The notes under the pieces are model-generated. The model searched no databases. It was given only the letters and a program-made list of their open reading frames with translations, and was not told the DNA's origin. From NCBI GenBank assembly GCA_035575515.1, contig DATLXU010000060.1, positions 1 to 64,000 of the forward strand: a DNA stretch of 64,000 nt, written 5' to 3'. Shown one piece after another: positions 10,137 through 19,543 of this stretch; within the stretch, counting starts at the first letter, position 1, and each line of letters opens with the position of its first letter. The position numbers and the translations under genes were made by a program. Origin of the DNA: DATLXU01 sp035575515. GTDB lineage: Bacteria > Acidobacteriota > Blastocatellia > UBA7656.

Positions 10137-13061
10137 TCATCTGAAATCGCTGATTAAAATGACATCCTGAACGCTGTGGGCGCGCGAGCAGAGCAAGTGC
10201 CCATCGCGAGACCAATCGAAGCCGCCGATGATCTCCGATGTGAATTGAGTTAGTTGTGCTGGTGGCCCGCCGCTGACTGGCTGACTCCAGATGTTTGATA
10301 CGAACGGGCGCGCGTTGATGTAGTTGATGGCCTGCCCGCCAGGACTAAAGCGCACAGGATGAATTGCCGTCATGGTCGCATCAAAAATCTTAACCGGCGA
10401 CCCGCCCGCAAATGGGATAATCGCTACCTTCATGGGCGGCGCAGCATCTCGCGCATACCAACAGGCGATCAATGTGCCGTCGGGAGAGATGTCTGCCCCG
10501 CTCGATGGCTTATCGCATAGCTGCACCGGCTCGCCGCCGTCAATTGACACCTTCCATAGAGTCTTCTGCAACGGGGTCGTGTTCGGCCCGCCCGCTGAGT
10601 AAACAACCCATCGCCCATTAGGCGAGCAAACTGGCTGTCCCTCTCCATCGCCGTGCGTTAGTTGAACTGCGTTGCTGCCGTCAATATCCATGCGCCAGAT
10701 GTTGAAAGCGGCTTCATTAGCTCGGTTGGACGAGAAGAGAACGAAACGCCCATCCGCCGAAGGCTGCGGTTGCAGGTTCACTCCGGCATTTGCAGTCAGT
10801 TGTTTTGGATTTGTTCCGTCGCCGTTCATGATCCAGATATCGCGGTTAGTACCGACATTCGACGCATAGAGGATTCTGCCGTCGGGAGTCCATGCAACGT
10901 GCCTGTAATCTTGATGCTCGCCCGAAGTGATCGGCGCAGCGGCGCTGGAGTCTCCGTTGGGTAGCAACCATACAGCGCTTCGCCACGCAGACTGGAGGGC
11001 TACGAGATTCTTGCCGTCAGCAGTGAGACCAAGCTGTGAGTAGCTATAGTTGAGATCGCTTGTAATCCTATGCGCTTCACCCGAAGGATACGGAATTTCC
11101 CAGATTTGCATCTCTGTTCCCTGCGAGGCGGCGGCGATAAGCCCACTGCCGTCCGAAAGCCATATCGCGCGGCTACCAACATCATCCCACGTTTGATCCG
11201 TAATCCTTTTTTCTTCGCCCGTTGACGGGTCGAATCCCATCACGGTCCGGGAGCCATTCTTGGCAATGACTCCGACCCAGCAGGCAATAAGCCTCCCGTC
11301 AGGCGACCACGCCGGCCCATCAGGGGCTAGAAACTCGGGTCTCTTTCGCGTGGCTATTACGCGCTCGCCCGTGCCATCTACATTCGCAACCATCAGGGCA
11401 GTCTCTTCCGCATTCAATCCTCTCGAAAAGGCGAGCTGCGCGCCGTCAGGCGCAAAGCTGATCGTCCCACCCACATCCGACAAGACCTTCGTCGCGTCTC
11501 CGCCGCCAGCAGGAATTTTATAAAGGATGCCGTCATTAACATAAAAAATATCTTGCCCATCGCGTGAGTAGGTGAGGCCTTCATATTCAACCTTAGCAGG
11601 AGGCACGATCTGTACCCGTTCATTAGCCGCAACGGTCAATACCCATAGGCTTTCTTCGGCGCTTTGCTTGGCCGGGCCGCTCATCTCTGCGTAAGTGATA
11701 TATTCGCCCGTTGGTGAGATCGCCACGTGAATGGCTCTTTCCATATTAGGTATGCGCGTTATTTTCATCTCACGGGAAGCAGCGCGCGGTTTGCTGCTAA
11801 GACGATTCATACTAAAGACCAAGCTGACGCCGACCAGAGCCAGACTCGCGAGGATAAATGCGGCGGCGTTCTTGTGGCGTTTGATTCCGCTGACGATATA
11901 CTCGATGGTTGAGACCGTTGAGACTGCTACAGCTTCGCTTGTTGAAATCGCTGAAGCGTTGGCCTTTCGTGTTGCTACTTGAGCGCCAGCCCCGCTGACT
12001 GCTTTGTTTTCTCTCAACTCTTTCAGATCAGCGAGCAGGTCTTCAATTGTCTGATAGCGGTCTTCCTTCTTTTTGCATAGAGCTTTGCTGATAATGCGTT
12101 GCATCTCATCAGGCTCGTTGGTAAGCAGAGGCGGCTCTTTTTTCAGTATTGCCCTGATCAGTTCGCTTGCAGATTCTCCTTCGAATGGAGCGCGGCCCGC
12201 GACCATCTCGTAAAGCACAACGCCAAAGCTGAAGATATCGCTGCGCGAATCTACTTGCTGGCCCCGCGCCTGCTCGGGCGACATGTACTTCACCGTGCCC
12301 ATCACCAGACCGGAAGAGATGTCGGGCCTCTCTGCTGCGCTCGCTTCGTTTGTTGTTTCATGTTGCCCGGCGAGCTTGGCCAGTCCGAAATCAAGAACCT
12401 TAACGTAGCCGTCGCGTCGCAGCATGATGTTTTCGGGCTTGATGTCACGATGAACTATGCCAGCCTCGTGCGCTACATAAAGCGCGCTCGCGATTTGAAT
12501 GGCAATGTCGAGAGCTTCGCTTATGGTCATCCTTTGATGGCTCAAGCGATGGCGCAGCGTCTCGCCTTCGATGAACTCAGAAGCGATGAAGCACCGCCCG
12601 TCCAACTCGTTTATGTCATAAATGGTTATGATGTTCGGATGATTGAGGGCAGAAGCTGCGCGGGCTTCTTGCTGGAAGCGGCGCATTCGCGATTGATCGC
12701 CAGTCACATCGGCAGGCAGAAGCTTCAAAGCTACCTTGCGACCGAGCCTTTCGTCCTGCGCCAGATAGACTTCTCCCATGCCGCCTCTGCCAATCGCGTT
12801 GATGATCCTGTAATGACCGATAGTGTCGCCCGCAGCAAATTGAGGTTGCTCGTCTACAAGCAACGCGGCTGCCACCTCTAAGGCCGGTTTTTCAACGAAG
12901 TCCCAACCATCGGAGTCGGACGCGAGCATGGATTCAACTTCGCTTCGCAACGCGTGATCGCCCGCGCAGGCATCTTCGAGAAAGCTGGCGCGCTGCTCCG
13001 GATTCAACTCGACTGCGGCTTGAAACAACTCATCTATCTGCCGCCAGCGTTGATTATCCAT
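10137..13061 (-). CDS. Ser/Thr protein kinase with C-terminal TolB/PD40 propeller (module copy 2)
   Basis: A 974-residue paralogue of the kinase at 4456-7359. It has the same arrangement: N-terminal region starting MDNQRWRQIDELFQAAVELN, kinase domain with AIGRGGMGEVYLAQ, HRDIKPEN near residue 203, DFGLAKLA and YMSPEQARGQ, a membrane segment near residues 395-415 and a PD40/TolB propeller with motifs such as WSPDGRLIA and SADGRFVLF, ending in HSVQDVILISDFR (copy 1 ends HSTQDVLLITDFR). All catalytic residues needed for activity appear present. It lies 87 bases downstream of its own ECF sigma factor. Unlike copy 1 it has no receptor gene behind it; its 3-prime end faces the TPR gene of module 1. 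Confidence 0.93.
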   Translation of the reverse strand: MDNQRWRQIDELFQAAVELNPEQRASFLEDACAGDHALRSEVESMLASDSDGWDFVEKPALEVAAALLVDEQPQFAAGDTIGHYRIINAIGRGGMGEVYLAQDERLGRKVALKLLPADVTGDQSRMRRFQQEARAASALNHPNIITIYDINELDGRCFIASEFIEGETLRHRLSHQRMTISEALDIAIQIASALYVAHEAGIVHRDIKPENIMLRRDGYVKVLDFGLAKLAGQHETTNEASAAERPDISSGLVMGTVKYMSPEQARGQQVDSRSDIFSFGVVLYEMVAGRAPFEGESASELIRAILKKEPPLLTNEPDEMQRIISKALCKKKEDRYQTIEDLLADLKELRENKAVSGAGAQVATRKANASAISTSEAVAVSTVSTIEYIVSGIKRHKNAAAFILASLALVGVSLVFSMNRLSSKPRAASREMKITRIPNMERAIHVAISPTGEYITYAEMSGPAKQSAEESLWVLTVAANERVQIVPPAKVEYEGLTYSRDGQDIFYVNDGILYKIPAGGGDATKVLSDVGGTISFAPDGAQLAFSRGLNAEETALMVANVDGTGERVIATRKRPEFLAPDGPAWSPDGRLIACWVGVIAKNGSRTVMGFDPSTGEEKRITDQTWDDVGSRAIWLSDGSGLIAAASQGTEMQIWEIPYPSGEAHRITSDLNYSYSQLGLTADGKNLVALQSAWRSAVWLLPNGDSSAAAPITSGEHQDYRHVAWTPDGRILYASNVGTNRDIWIMNGDGTNPKQLTANAGVNLQPQPSADGRFVLFSSNRANEAAFNIWRMDIDGSNAVQLTHGDGEGQPVCSPNGRWVVYSAGGPNTTPLQKTLWKVSIDGGEPVQLCDKPSSGADISPDGTLIACWYARDAAPPMKVAIIPFAGGSPVKIFDATMTAIHPVRFSPGGQAINYINARPFVSNIWSQPVSGGPPAQLTQFTSEIIGGFDWSRDGHLLCSRAHSVQDVILISDFR

Positions 13062-13148
13062 ACTCGAAACCTCGACTGGAGAGTGCGGGCTGATCGCGTC
13101 TTTATCTTTTTACTCTAAATGTATAGCGAGAACCTGCGGTAAAAAGTA

Positions 13149-13721
13149 TCAGCTCGCGCTTTTGCTAATCTCACGATGGAGCCATGCTTTGGCAGAACGC
13201 CACTCGCGCTTAACCGTTATCGGAGAGAGTTTCATAACCTCGGCGATCTCTTCACCGGTCAGCCCGCCGAAGAATCTCAATTCCACAATCCGGCTCTTGC
13301 GCTCGTCTATCTCGGCAAGCTTTGTGAGCGCGTCGTCAAGCGCGACAAGCTCCGCCGCGCGCTCTCGGGCGACTATTGCCACTTCATCCAGAGGAACGCG
13401 CTTAGCGCCCGCGCCGCGCTTGGCGTAGCGATGGCTGCGCGCGTGATCAATCAATATGTGCCGCATTACCTGAGCTGCCACTGCAAAAAAGTGCGCGCGG
13501 TTTTGCCACTCGACCCCGTGCTGATCCACCAGTCGCAGGTACGCCTCGTTTATTAGAGCTGAAGTCTGAAGGGTGTGCGCGGGGCTTTCCCTGCCCATAT
13601 AGATTCGAGCGAGCCGGCGCAGTTCCGGATAGACCAGCGGGATCAACCGATCCAGAGCTGCCTCATCGCCTTCGCTCCAACTCAACAGGAGCCGGGTGAT
13701 CTCTTCTGGAAGAGCCGACAT
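13149..13721 (-). CDS. ECF RNA polymerase sigma factor, kinase-linked type (module copy 2)
   Basis: A 190-residue ECF sigma factor closely like the one at 7440-8021: region 2 shows FAVAAQVMRHILIDHARSHR and region 4 shows LRFFGGLTGEEIAEVMKLS with VKREWRSAKAWLHRE. It is followed by its kinase on the same strand and divergent from the secreted-protein gene at 13906. Both sigma factors keep the YAKRGAGA phrase between regions 2 and 4. The two factors differ enough in region 4 that they may recognise different promoters. No anti-sigma gene is present. Confidence 0.92.
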   Translation of the reverse strand: MSALPEEITRLLLSWSEGDEAALDRLIPLVYPELRRLARIYMGRESPAHTLQTSALINEAYLRLVDQHGVEWQNRAHFFAVAAQVMRHILIDHARSHRYAKRGAGAKRVPLDEVAIVARERAAELVALDDALTKLAEIDERKSRIVELRFFGGLTGEEIAEVMKLSPITVKREWRSAKAWLHREISKSAS

Positions 13722-13905
13722 AACTGAGGACCTGCGCCGTTAATGAGTGTCGCCTTCGGCTTGCGATTAAAAGCACTTCGCTCGCGTGCCAAATGACGAG
13801 GCCTAATAGAACAGGGCGGGATGATACCACGCAACAAGAATTCTCGCTATAGGAAGTGAGAGAGAAATTCGTTAGCGCGACTTTATTGAAAGAAGGAGAA
13901 TTTCC

Positions 13906-14685
13906 ATGCAAAGAAAAAGATTTCTGCTGGCTGCATTGCTGGCAGCTTTTGTCTTGTCAATCGGAGCGATGGCGCCGCGACACGCAGCGATGGCGCAGGC
14001 AGTCGCATCCGCAAAGGCGCAGAAGACAACATCCTCGCAGGTCGCGGCGACCGTGCATGACTTCGATCCATTCGGAACGATGTTGCTGCTGAGGAGCGAC
14101 GACTACAACGGCACCGGACAGGCGACTTATACTTCGTCAAGCTCACGCGGTTCGACGCTCATCAGCACCGTTGGCGACGAATGGAACCTGAACTTGGCTA
14201 ATCAATCACAGCGCACAGTCTATATCACGCCCAACGTCGCTATTGATGGGTTGCAACCGCAAGGGCCGCCCGCTGGCTATTACCGCGATGGAGTAACGGT
14301 GCGATGCGGTTGCTTCGATCAGAACGGCAACATCGTTCCGCTGGCGAACGTCGTCACCTCGAGCGGCAATTGCAAGCTCGGCGTCAACTTCAATTCGGGC
14401 GGCACATCTTACAAGCTGCTTATGAGTCCCTTCCCACTGAGCGGTGCCAATGATCCGCCGCCTACGTGCCCCTCCGGTGGATGCCCGGCAACAGGAGTGG
14501 TGACGGTGACCTGCAACGCCGTCAGCAACGGCCAGTGCGTGGACTGGACTATCGAGCCAAATACCGCAGCGCCGAATGCGAATGTCGCCAACCTGTATCG
14601 TTTCTCTGGAACGAGGTCCTCAACCACCTTGGTCTTCATCGGCCAGTACTACAACACATTTCGAATCCGGTTGACGAATCCGTAA
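13906..14685 (+). CDS. secreted protein of unknown function (module copy 2)
   Basis: A 259-residue exported protein with an N-terminal basic and hydrophobic signal (MQRKRFLLAALLAAFVLSIG). It starts 9 bases after an AAGGAG ribosome site. The mature part has a cysteine-containing middle (VRCGCFDQNGN, TCPSGGCPATG, CNAVSNGQC) and ends in YYNTFRIRLTNP, matching the design of the protein at 8282-9040. It opens the rightward arm of the second kinase/sigma module and is followed by a TPR gene. No recognised domain. The paired retention of this gene type beside each kinase argues for a conserved function in the signalling unit. Confidence 0.82.
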   Translation: MQRKRFLLAALLAAFVLSIGAMAPRHAAMAQAVASAKAQKTTSSQVAATVHDFDPFGTMLLLRSDDYNGTGQATYTSSSSRGSTLISTVGDEWNLNLANQSQRTVYITPNVAIDGLQPQGPPAGYYRDGVTVRCGCFDQNGNIVPLANVVTSSGNCKLGVNFNSGGTSYKLLMSPFPLSGANDPPPTCPSGGCPATGVVTVTCNAVSNGQCVDWTIEPNTAAPNANVANLYRFSGTRSSTTLVFIGQYYNTFRIRLTNP

Positions 14686-14757
14686 CGGCTCGAAGGTAGC
14701 AAATTCTAGAAGCTCATTGAAGAGGGCTGCGCGTCGCAGTCTGATTCGGAGGCATGT

Positions 14758-15504
14758 ATGAAATGCTTTTACTGGTCAGTCGTATCTCTTTTCATTCTCA
14801 GTCTCTCGGCATCTCAGGCACAGGTGTCCGGCTCGGCAGCAGCTTACTTTGAGCGCGGCAACAGATTCTTTGCCGCAGGAGACTTCGACAAAGCTATCAC
14901 GGATTACACCGGAGCCATTGCATTCAATCCCGCTTGGGCTGCGGCTTACTACAATCGAGGCATCGCCCGCTACCATAAACGAGACTTCGACGAAGCTATC
15001 GCTGATTTTGATGCAGCCATCGAGATTGACCCGCGTTACGCCGCAGCCTTTTGCTCGCGGGCCGACGCGCTCTATGCCAAAAGAGAGTTTGACCGTGCCA
15101 TTGATGATTACAGCAAGGCCATCGCTATTAATCCGCGCCTTGCTGAAGCCTACTGCAATCGCGGAGTCGCCCGAAAAGCGAAAGGGGATTTGGAAGGAGC
15201 CATAGCCGACTACAACCAGAGCTTAAAGATCAACCCGCGTCTCGCTTCGGCATACAACAATCGCGGCAATGCATTGCGATTGAAAGGATATTTGCAAGAG
15301 GCGGCTGCCGACTTTGATAGAGCAATCAGGATAGACAGGGACTTTGCTGAAGCCTACGCAAATCGAGGGTTGACGTTGCTGCTTCAAGGCAACGCGGCTG
15401 AAGCAGAAAAGGATTTTGAGAAGTGTCTTAAGCTTGATGCCAACTTGAAGCCCTTTGTCGAACAGATGAAAGAATTGAGCCGTCAGCATACAGTAAAGCA
15501 GTAG
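14758..15504 (+). CDS. secreted tetratricopeptide-repeat protein (module copy 2)
   Basis: A 248-residue protein: signal peptide MKCFYWSVVSLFILSLSASQA, then about six TPR units (for example YYNRGIARYHKRDFDEAIAD and NRGNALRLKGYLQEAAADFD). A GGAGG ribosome site precedes the start. It follows the secreted protein gene by 72 bases and mirrors the TPR gene of module 1. A cysteine occurs early in the signal region (residue 3), but there is no clear lipobox. A 24-bp perfect inverted repeat lies 36 bases beyond its stop codon and could end transcription. Confidence 0.88.
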   Translation: MKCFYWSVVSLFILSLSASQAQVSGSAAAYFERGNRFFAAGDFDKAITDYTGAIAFNPAWAAAYYNRGIARYHKRDFDEAIADFDAAIEIDPRYAAAFCSRADALYAKREFDRAIDDYSKAIAINPRLAEAYCNRGVARKAKGDLEGAIADYNQSLKINPRLASAYNNRGNALRLKGYLQEAAADFDRAIRIDRDFAEAYANRGLTLLLQGNAAEAEKDFEKCLKLDANLKPFVEQMKELSRQHTVKQ

Positions 15505-15540
15505 AGTCTCTCATTAATCTGCCGGTCTAAACGAACAATG

Positions 15541-15611
15541 AACTAATCCGGCAATAAAGCGAATCAGCTAAGGTTTGATTAACGACGATTCGCTTTATTG
15601 CCGGATTAGTT
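15541..15611. terminator. 24-bp perfect inverted repeat between convergent genes
   Basis: Arms at 15541-15564 and 15588-15611 are perfect reverse complements (arm 1 begins AACTAATCCGGC), separated by a 23-base loop. It lies between the rightward TPR gene and the leftward dnaJ remnant, whose stop codon it touches. It would form a strong bidirectional hairpin; there is no long T tract, so it may also be a palindromic repeat element. Confidence 0.65.
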
Positions 15612-15748
15612 TAGCTGAAAATGTTTTTAACCTTATCTATTATCCCGCCGTCCTGCTGATGCCCATCCTTAGCTTCGAGCTTCGCAAGCTCTTCAAGCAA
15701 GCCGCCCTGCTCGCGCGAAAGACTCGTCGGCGTGACTATGTTCACACT
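15611..15748 (-). pseudogene. 3-prime remnant of a second dnaJ
   Basis: Read on the minus strand, the last 46 or so codons give VNIVTPTSLSREQ, LLEELAKLE, DGHQQDGGIIDKVKNIF and a TAA stop. This matches the C-terminus of the intact DnaJ at 23752-24870 (VSIVTPTSLSREQ, LLEELAKLE, DGHQEDGGIIDKVKNIFG). By hand alignment about 28 of 136 bases differ, mostly at third codon positions, so this piece diverged while still coding and then lost the rest of the gene. Homology stops abruptly near 15748. It has the same orientation as the intact dnaJ 8.1 kb to the right. Confidence 0.85.
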
Positions 15749-15868
15749 TAAGAAATAGTATAAACTTGCGTTGATCTGATAAAGTGAGGTTATTATGGGA
15801 TTAACATTGTTAGCTTAACGATTCGTCTCGCTAGCGAGTAACTATGTGACTATCGCGCGTAAACCAGC

Positions 15869-16429
15869 ATGAAAGCACAGTGGAAGATAGAGCTTTTCGG
15901 CCTGCTTCGGGCCCGGCAGAATGATCGCGTCATCAGCCGGTTCCGCACCCAGAAGACCGGCGCGCTGCTCGCTTATCTGGCTTACCATTATCACCGGCCC
16001 CACGCACGCGAGCAGTTGATTGATCTTTTTTGGCCACAGGGTGAAATCGAAGCAGGCCGTCGCAGCCTCAGCGTAGCCCTCTCCTCTTTGCGCCATCAGA
16101 TGGAGCCGCCCGGCCTGCCAGCAGGCGCTGTTATAATCGCAGACCGATCTTCAGTGCAGTTGAACCCTTCCGCCATAACGACCGACATAGCGCAGTTTGA
16201 AGCGGCAATTAAAACTGCGTCCAAAGCCGACAGCAACGATAAGCAAGTTCAATCGCTCGCCGCTGCGGTCGAGCTTTATCGCGGCGAGCTGCTCGCGGGA
16301 TATTACGAGGACTGGGTTCTGGCTGAACGGCAGCGACTGGCTGATGAGTTCTTGCAGGCGCTGGGCCGATTGATCGCGCATCTGGAGCAGGCGGGCGATT
16401 TCAGCCGGGCGCTCAGGTTTGCCCGCTAG
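15869..16429 (+). CDS. BTAD (SARP-type) regulator, N-terminal part before an in-frame amber
   Basis: This 186-codon frame is the N-terminal part of a large regulator: a winged-helix trans_reg_C-like DNA-binding segment (residues about 5-90, with LAYLAYHYHRPHAREQLIDL and RRSLSVALSSLRHQ) followed by the start of the bacterial transcriptional activator domain (VELYRGELLAGYYEDWV). It ends at TAG 16427-16429, after which the same frame continues in perfect BTAD style (AVIAEPLREELHRNLMRLY) into the gene at 16460. The stop probably replaced a glutamine codon. Either the product is a truncated DNA-binding protein or the two parts are made separately. The dnaJ remnant lies 120 bases upstream. Confidence 0.8.
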   Translation: MKAQWKIELFGLLRARQNDRVISRFRTQKTGALLAYLAYHYHRPHAREQLIDLFWPQGEIEAGRRSLSVALSSLRHQMEPPGLPAGAVIIADRSSVQLNPSAITTDIAQFEAAIKTASKADSNDKQVQSLAAAVELYRGELLAGYYEDWVLAERQRLADEFLQALGRLIAHLEQAGDFSRALRFAR

Positions 16430-16459
16430 GCGGTCATCGCCGAGCCGCTGCGCGAAGAA

Positions 16460-19400
16460 TTGCACCGTAACTTGATGCGCCTGTATTCGACCATGGGTCA
16501 ATCATCCGCCGCGCTACGACACTACCGTGAATTAGAGCGATTGCTGCATGAGGAACTCGGAGTCGCGCCCGATGCCCTCACTCAGGACCTCGCCCGCCAG
16601 ATAGAGGCGCAACTGCGAAAGCGGCCAGATACGCAAACCGCAGCCGCATCATCCTACCAATCGGTCGTGGCGGACACATCAGACATCGCCATCGAATCGG
16701 AATTGCGCCTCTTCGTAACTCAGGCTCGTCAGCCATTGCTCCCTCTTCCCGGCGGCACCGTGACGTTCCTGCTGATTGACGTGCCGGGTTCAACAGCTTT
16801 GCGGCAACAGGCAGAGCAAGATTTCACGGAGGCGCTGGCTAAATATCAATCACTGCTTCGCCGCGCGTTTCGACGGCACAGCGGCCAGATTGTCGGAGAA
16901 GCGGGTGATTCATTTCGTGTAGCGTTTGCGCGGGCAAGCGACACAATTGCTGCTGCGGTTGAGGCGCAGCAGAACTTGGCGGCGCGCGAAGGGCTCATCA
17001 AATCAGGAGCAATCAACGAACCCTCGCTCGAACTGCGAATGGCTCTGCACACGGGAGAAACAGGTCTTCAGGAAACGGATTATTCAGGACGGGCCATTGA
17101 TCATGCGGCGCGGTTGCTGTCAGCGGCGCACGCCGGGCAGATAATCTGCTCGGAAGCTACGGCGGCCCTGCTCAGCCGCGACCTTGAGCCGGGACTCAAG
17201 CTGATTGAGCTTGGCGTATTTCGGTTTCAGGCGATGGAAATTCCCGAACGAGTTTTTCAAATATTCTACCCGGGCATCGCCGAGCGCGACTGGCCGCCGC
17301 TTACCGCCGAGCCGGGTTATCCAACCACGCTTCCCCTTCAACTCACGCGCTTTTTCGGGCGCGAATGGGAGCTTGCGAGGCTTCAGCTGATGCTGCTGAA
17401 GGAGGGCGCGCGGCTGGTGACCCTAATCGGACCGGGAGGAGCAGGCAAGACGCGGCTTGCGCTCGAGCTGGCCCGGCGGTTGATTGAACCGCTAGGCGGC
17501 GCGGTGTGGTTTGTGCCGCTGGCCGAACTCTCCGACCCGCAGTTGATTGCCGGAGCATCGCTCGATTCAATGCGAGTTGATCGCGCTCCAACAGTTGATC
17601 CCATCGACCAGCTTGCAGGCGCGCTACTAGGCCGACCAGCATTGCTCATATTCGACAATTTCGAGCAACTGGCCGGGGAATCCGCTCGCGGGTCGGGCGC
17701 GGTCATTGTTCAAACCTTGCTGGAGCGAGTAGCGACCTTAAAGTGCCTGATCACTTCTCGCCGGAGGCTGAACATCGAAGGCGAGTACGCTTTGCCCCTG
17801 CTCCCGCTGCCGGTACCAGAGCGCGCGGACGCGCCTGAGAGGTTGATTGAGAACGAAAGCGTGAGATTGTTTACGGATCGGGCGCAGGCGACGCGGCCTG
17901 ACTTTCAGGTGACGAAAGCGAACGCGGCTACCGTAGCAGAACTGTGCAGGCGGCTTGAAGGGATACCACTTGGGCTTGAGCTGGCTGCGGTGCGGGTGCA
18001 GGTATTGACTCCGGCGCAGATGGTCGCTCGGTTCGATGAGCGATTTGAGTTGCTGTTGAACCGGCGGCGCGGAGTGGCCGAGCGCCATCGCAGTCTGCGC
18101 GCGGCGATTGATTGGAGCTACGAGCTTCTGGCCCCCGAGCTTCAAAAGTGCTTCGCCGAGCTTTCGGTATTTCGCGGGGGCTGGACGCTTGAAGCGGCAG
18201 AAGAAGTTTGTGAGCAACCGCAGGCGCTCGATTGCCTGACGCAGTTGCGTGAATGCTCGCTCATCCTCGCCGATGAGGATGAATTCGGAATGCGATTTGG
18301 GATGCTGGAAACGCTTCGTGATTATGTGAAAGGGCGAGTAGAAGCTGAGCGGCGCGCAATGCTTGAGCGGCGGCACGCGGAGTTTTATCTTGCGCTGGCC
18401 GAGCAGGCAGAGCCGGAGCTACGCGGCCCGAGACAGGCGGAGTGGCTGAAACGGCTTTCGTTAGAGTACGACAATCTGCGAGCGGCACTGGATTGGAGCA
18501 AGACGAGCGGCGGCCAGATAGAAATAGGGTTGCAGGTGGGCTGCGATATTTGGAGGTTCTGGTACGCGCGCGGCCATCTCAGCGAGGGGCGCAAACAGCT
18601 AGAGGAGATGCTGGCAATCGCAACAGAACGAACATCGCTGCGAGCTAAAGCACTCAACCTTGCGGGAGGGTTCGCATATTACCAAGGTGAGTTAAGCGCA
18701 GCTCAAGCACTGCACGAAGAAAGCTTGTCAATCCGGCAGGAATTAGGAGACCGGTGGGGAGTAGCCAGCGTGCTCAACAATCTGGCCGGAGTGTCCTCAG
18801 AAAGCGGAGATTACGCCACAGCCCGTTCACTTTACGAGCAGGGATTGGCGATTAAACGCGAATTAGGAGATAAGTGGGATATTGCCTCATCGCTGCTCAA
18901 CCTTGGTACCGTTGCGCACTATCAGGGTGATATTGATGCCGCCCGCTCTCTTTACGAGGAGAGTTTAACAATCATGCAAGAACTGGGAGACAGGCTTGGA
19001 ATCGCGCACGTGCTCTTGAACCTAGGGGACGTAGTGAGAAGGCAGTCCGGGCACCTGGCCGCGCGTCCGATTTATGAGCAGAGTATGGCGATTTACGAAG
19101 AACTGGAGCACAGGAACGGGATTGCGGATTGCCTTGACAACCTCGGCAAGATTCATTCCGAACAGGGCAGCTATGAGCAGGCGCGCTCATTATACGAAAA
19201 GAGCCTGGTGATAAGAGATAAGGTGGGTAACAGGCAGGGCATTATCCAGTCGCTGGAGTCGCTTGCGGCGCTGGCTCATCTGGAAGGCAAGCCAGAGCAA
19301 AGCGTGCGATTATTCGGAGCAGCATCAGCATTGCGAGAAGCGCTCGGCATGCCATTGCCTCCAAACGTTCAGACTGAGTATGACACACACATTGGTGAAC

Positions 19401-19543
19401 TTTCAGGTGCGCTTGGCAGGGCCGCCTTTGCGGCCATCTGGGAGGCAGGCAGATTACTCAAACAGGAACAGGCTGTCGCCTATGCGCTTGGAGAAGTAAC
19501 GCCTCCGCTGCCCGGTATCGGAAAGAAGCGCAGGAAGCGCTGA
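16460..19543 (+). CDS. BTAD/cyclase/NB-ARC/TPR regulator, C-terminal part
   Basis: This is the in-frame continuation of the regulator starting at 15869; the listed start is a TTG. In order: the rest of the BTAD helices; a class III nucleotide-cyclase-like domain (VTFLLIDVPGSTAL and GEAGDSFRVAFA, both metal-binding aspartates kept); an NB-ARC/AAA-type ATPase with Walker A GPGGAGKTRLALELA, Walker B ALLIFDNFEQL and the GIPLGLELAA motif; and a C-terminal TPR array with units like ARSLYEQGLAIKRELGDKWD. Such proteins are AfsR/LuxR-like cytoplasmic regulators. Without the upstream DNA-binding part it could still act as a signal ATPase. Intact, the whole protein would be about 1224 residues. Confidence 0.85.
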   Translation: MHRNLMRLYSTMGQSSAALRHYRELERLLHEELGVAPDALTQDLARQIEAQLRKRPDTQTAAASSYQSVVADTSDIAIESELRLFVTQARQPLLPLPGGTVTFLLIDVPGSTALRQQAEQDFTEALAKYQSLLRRAFRRHSGQIVGEAGDSFRVAFARASDTIAAAVEAQQNLAAREGLIKSGAINEPSLELRMALHTGETGLQETDYSGRAIDHAARLLSAAHAGQIICSEATAALLSRDLEPGLKLIELGVFRFQAMEIPERVFQIFYPGIAERDWPPLTAEPGYPTTLPLQLTRFFGREWELARLQLMLLKEGARLVTLIGPGGAGKTRLALELARRLIEPLGGAVWFVPLAELSDPQLIAGASLDSMRVDRAPTVDPIDQLAGALLGRPALLIFDNFEQLAGESARGSGAVIVQTLLERVATLKCLITSRRRLNIEGEYALPLLPLPVPERADAPERLIENESVRLFTDRAQATRPDFQVTKANAATVAELCRRLEGIPLGLELAAVRVQVLTPAQMVARFDERFELLLNRRRGVAERHRSLRAAIDWSYELLAPELQKCFAELSVFRGGWTLEAAEEVCEQPQALDCLTQLRECSLILADEDEFGMRFGMLETLRDYVKGRVEAERRAMLERRHAEFYLALAEQAEPELRGPRQAEWLKRLSLEYDNLRAALDWSKTSGGQIEIGLQVGCDIWRFWYARGHLSEGRKQLEEMLAIATERTSLRAKALNLAGGFAYYQGELSAAQALHEESLSIRQELGDRWGVASVLNNLAGVSSESGDYATARSLYEQGLAIKRELGDKWDIASSLLNLGTVAHYQGDIDAARSLYEESLTIMQELGDRLGIAHVLLNLGDVVRRQSGHLAARPIYEQSMAIYEELEHRNGIADCLDNLGKIHSEQGSYEQARSLYEKSLVIRDKVGNRQGIIQSLESLAALAHLEGKPEQSVRLFGAASALREALGMPLPPNVQTEYDTHIGELSGALGRAAFAAIWEAGRLLKQEQAVAYALGEVTPPLPGIGKKRRKR

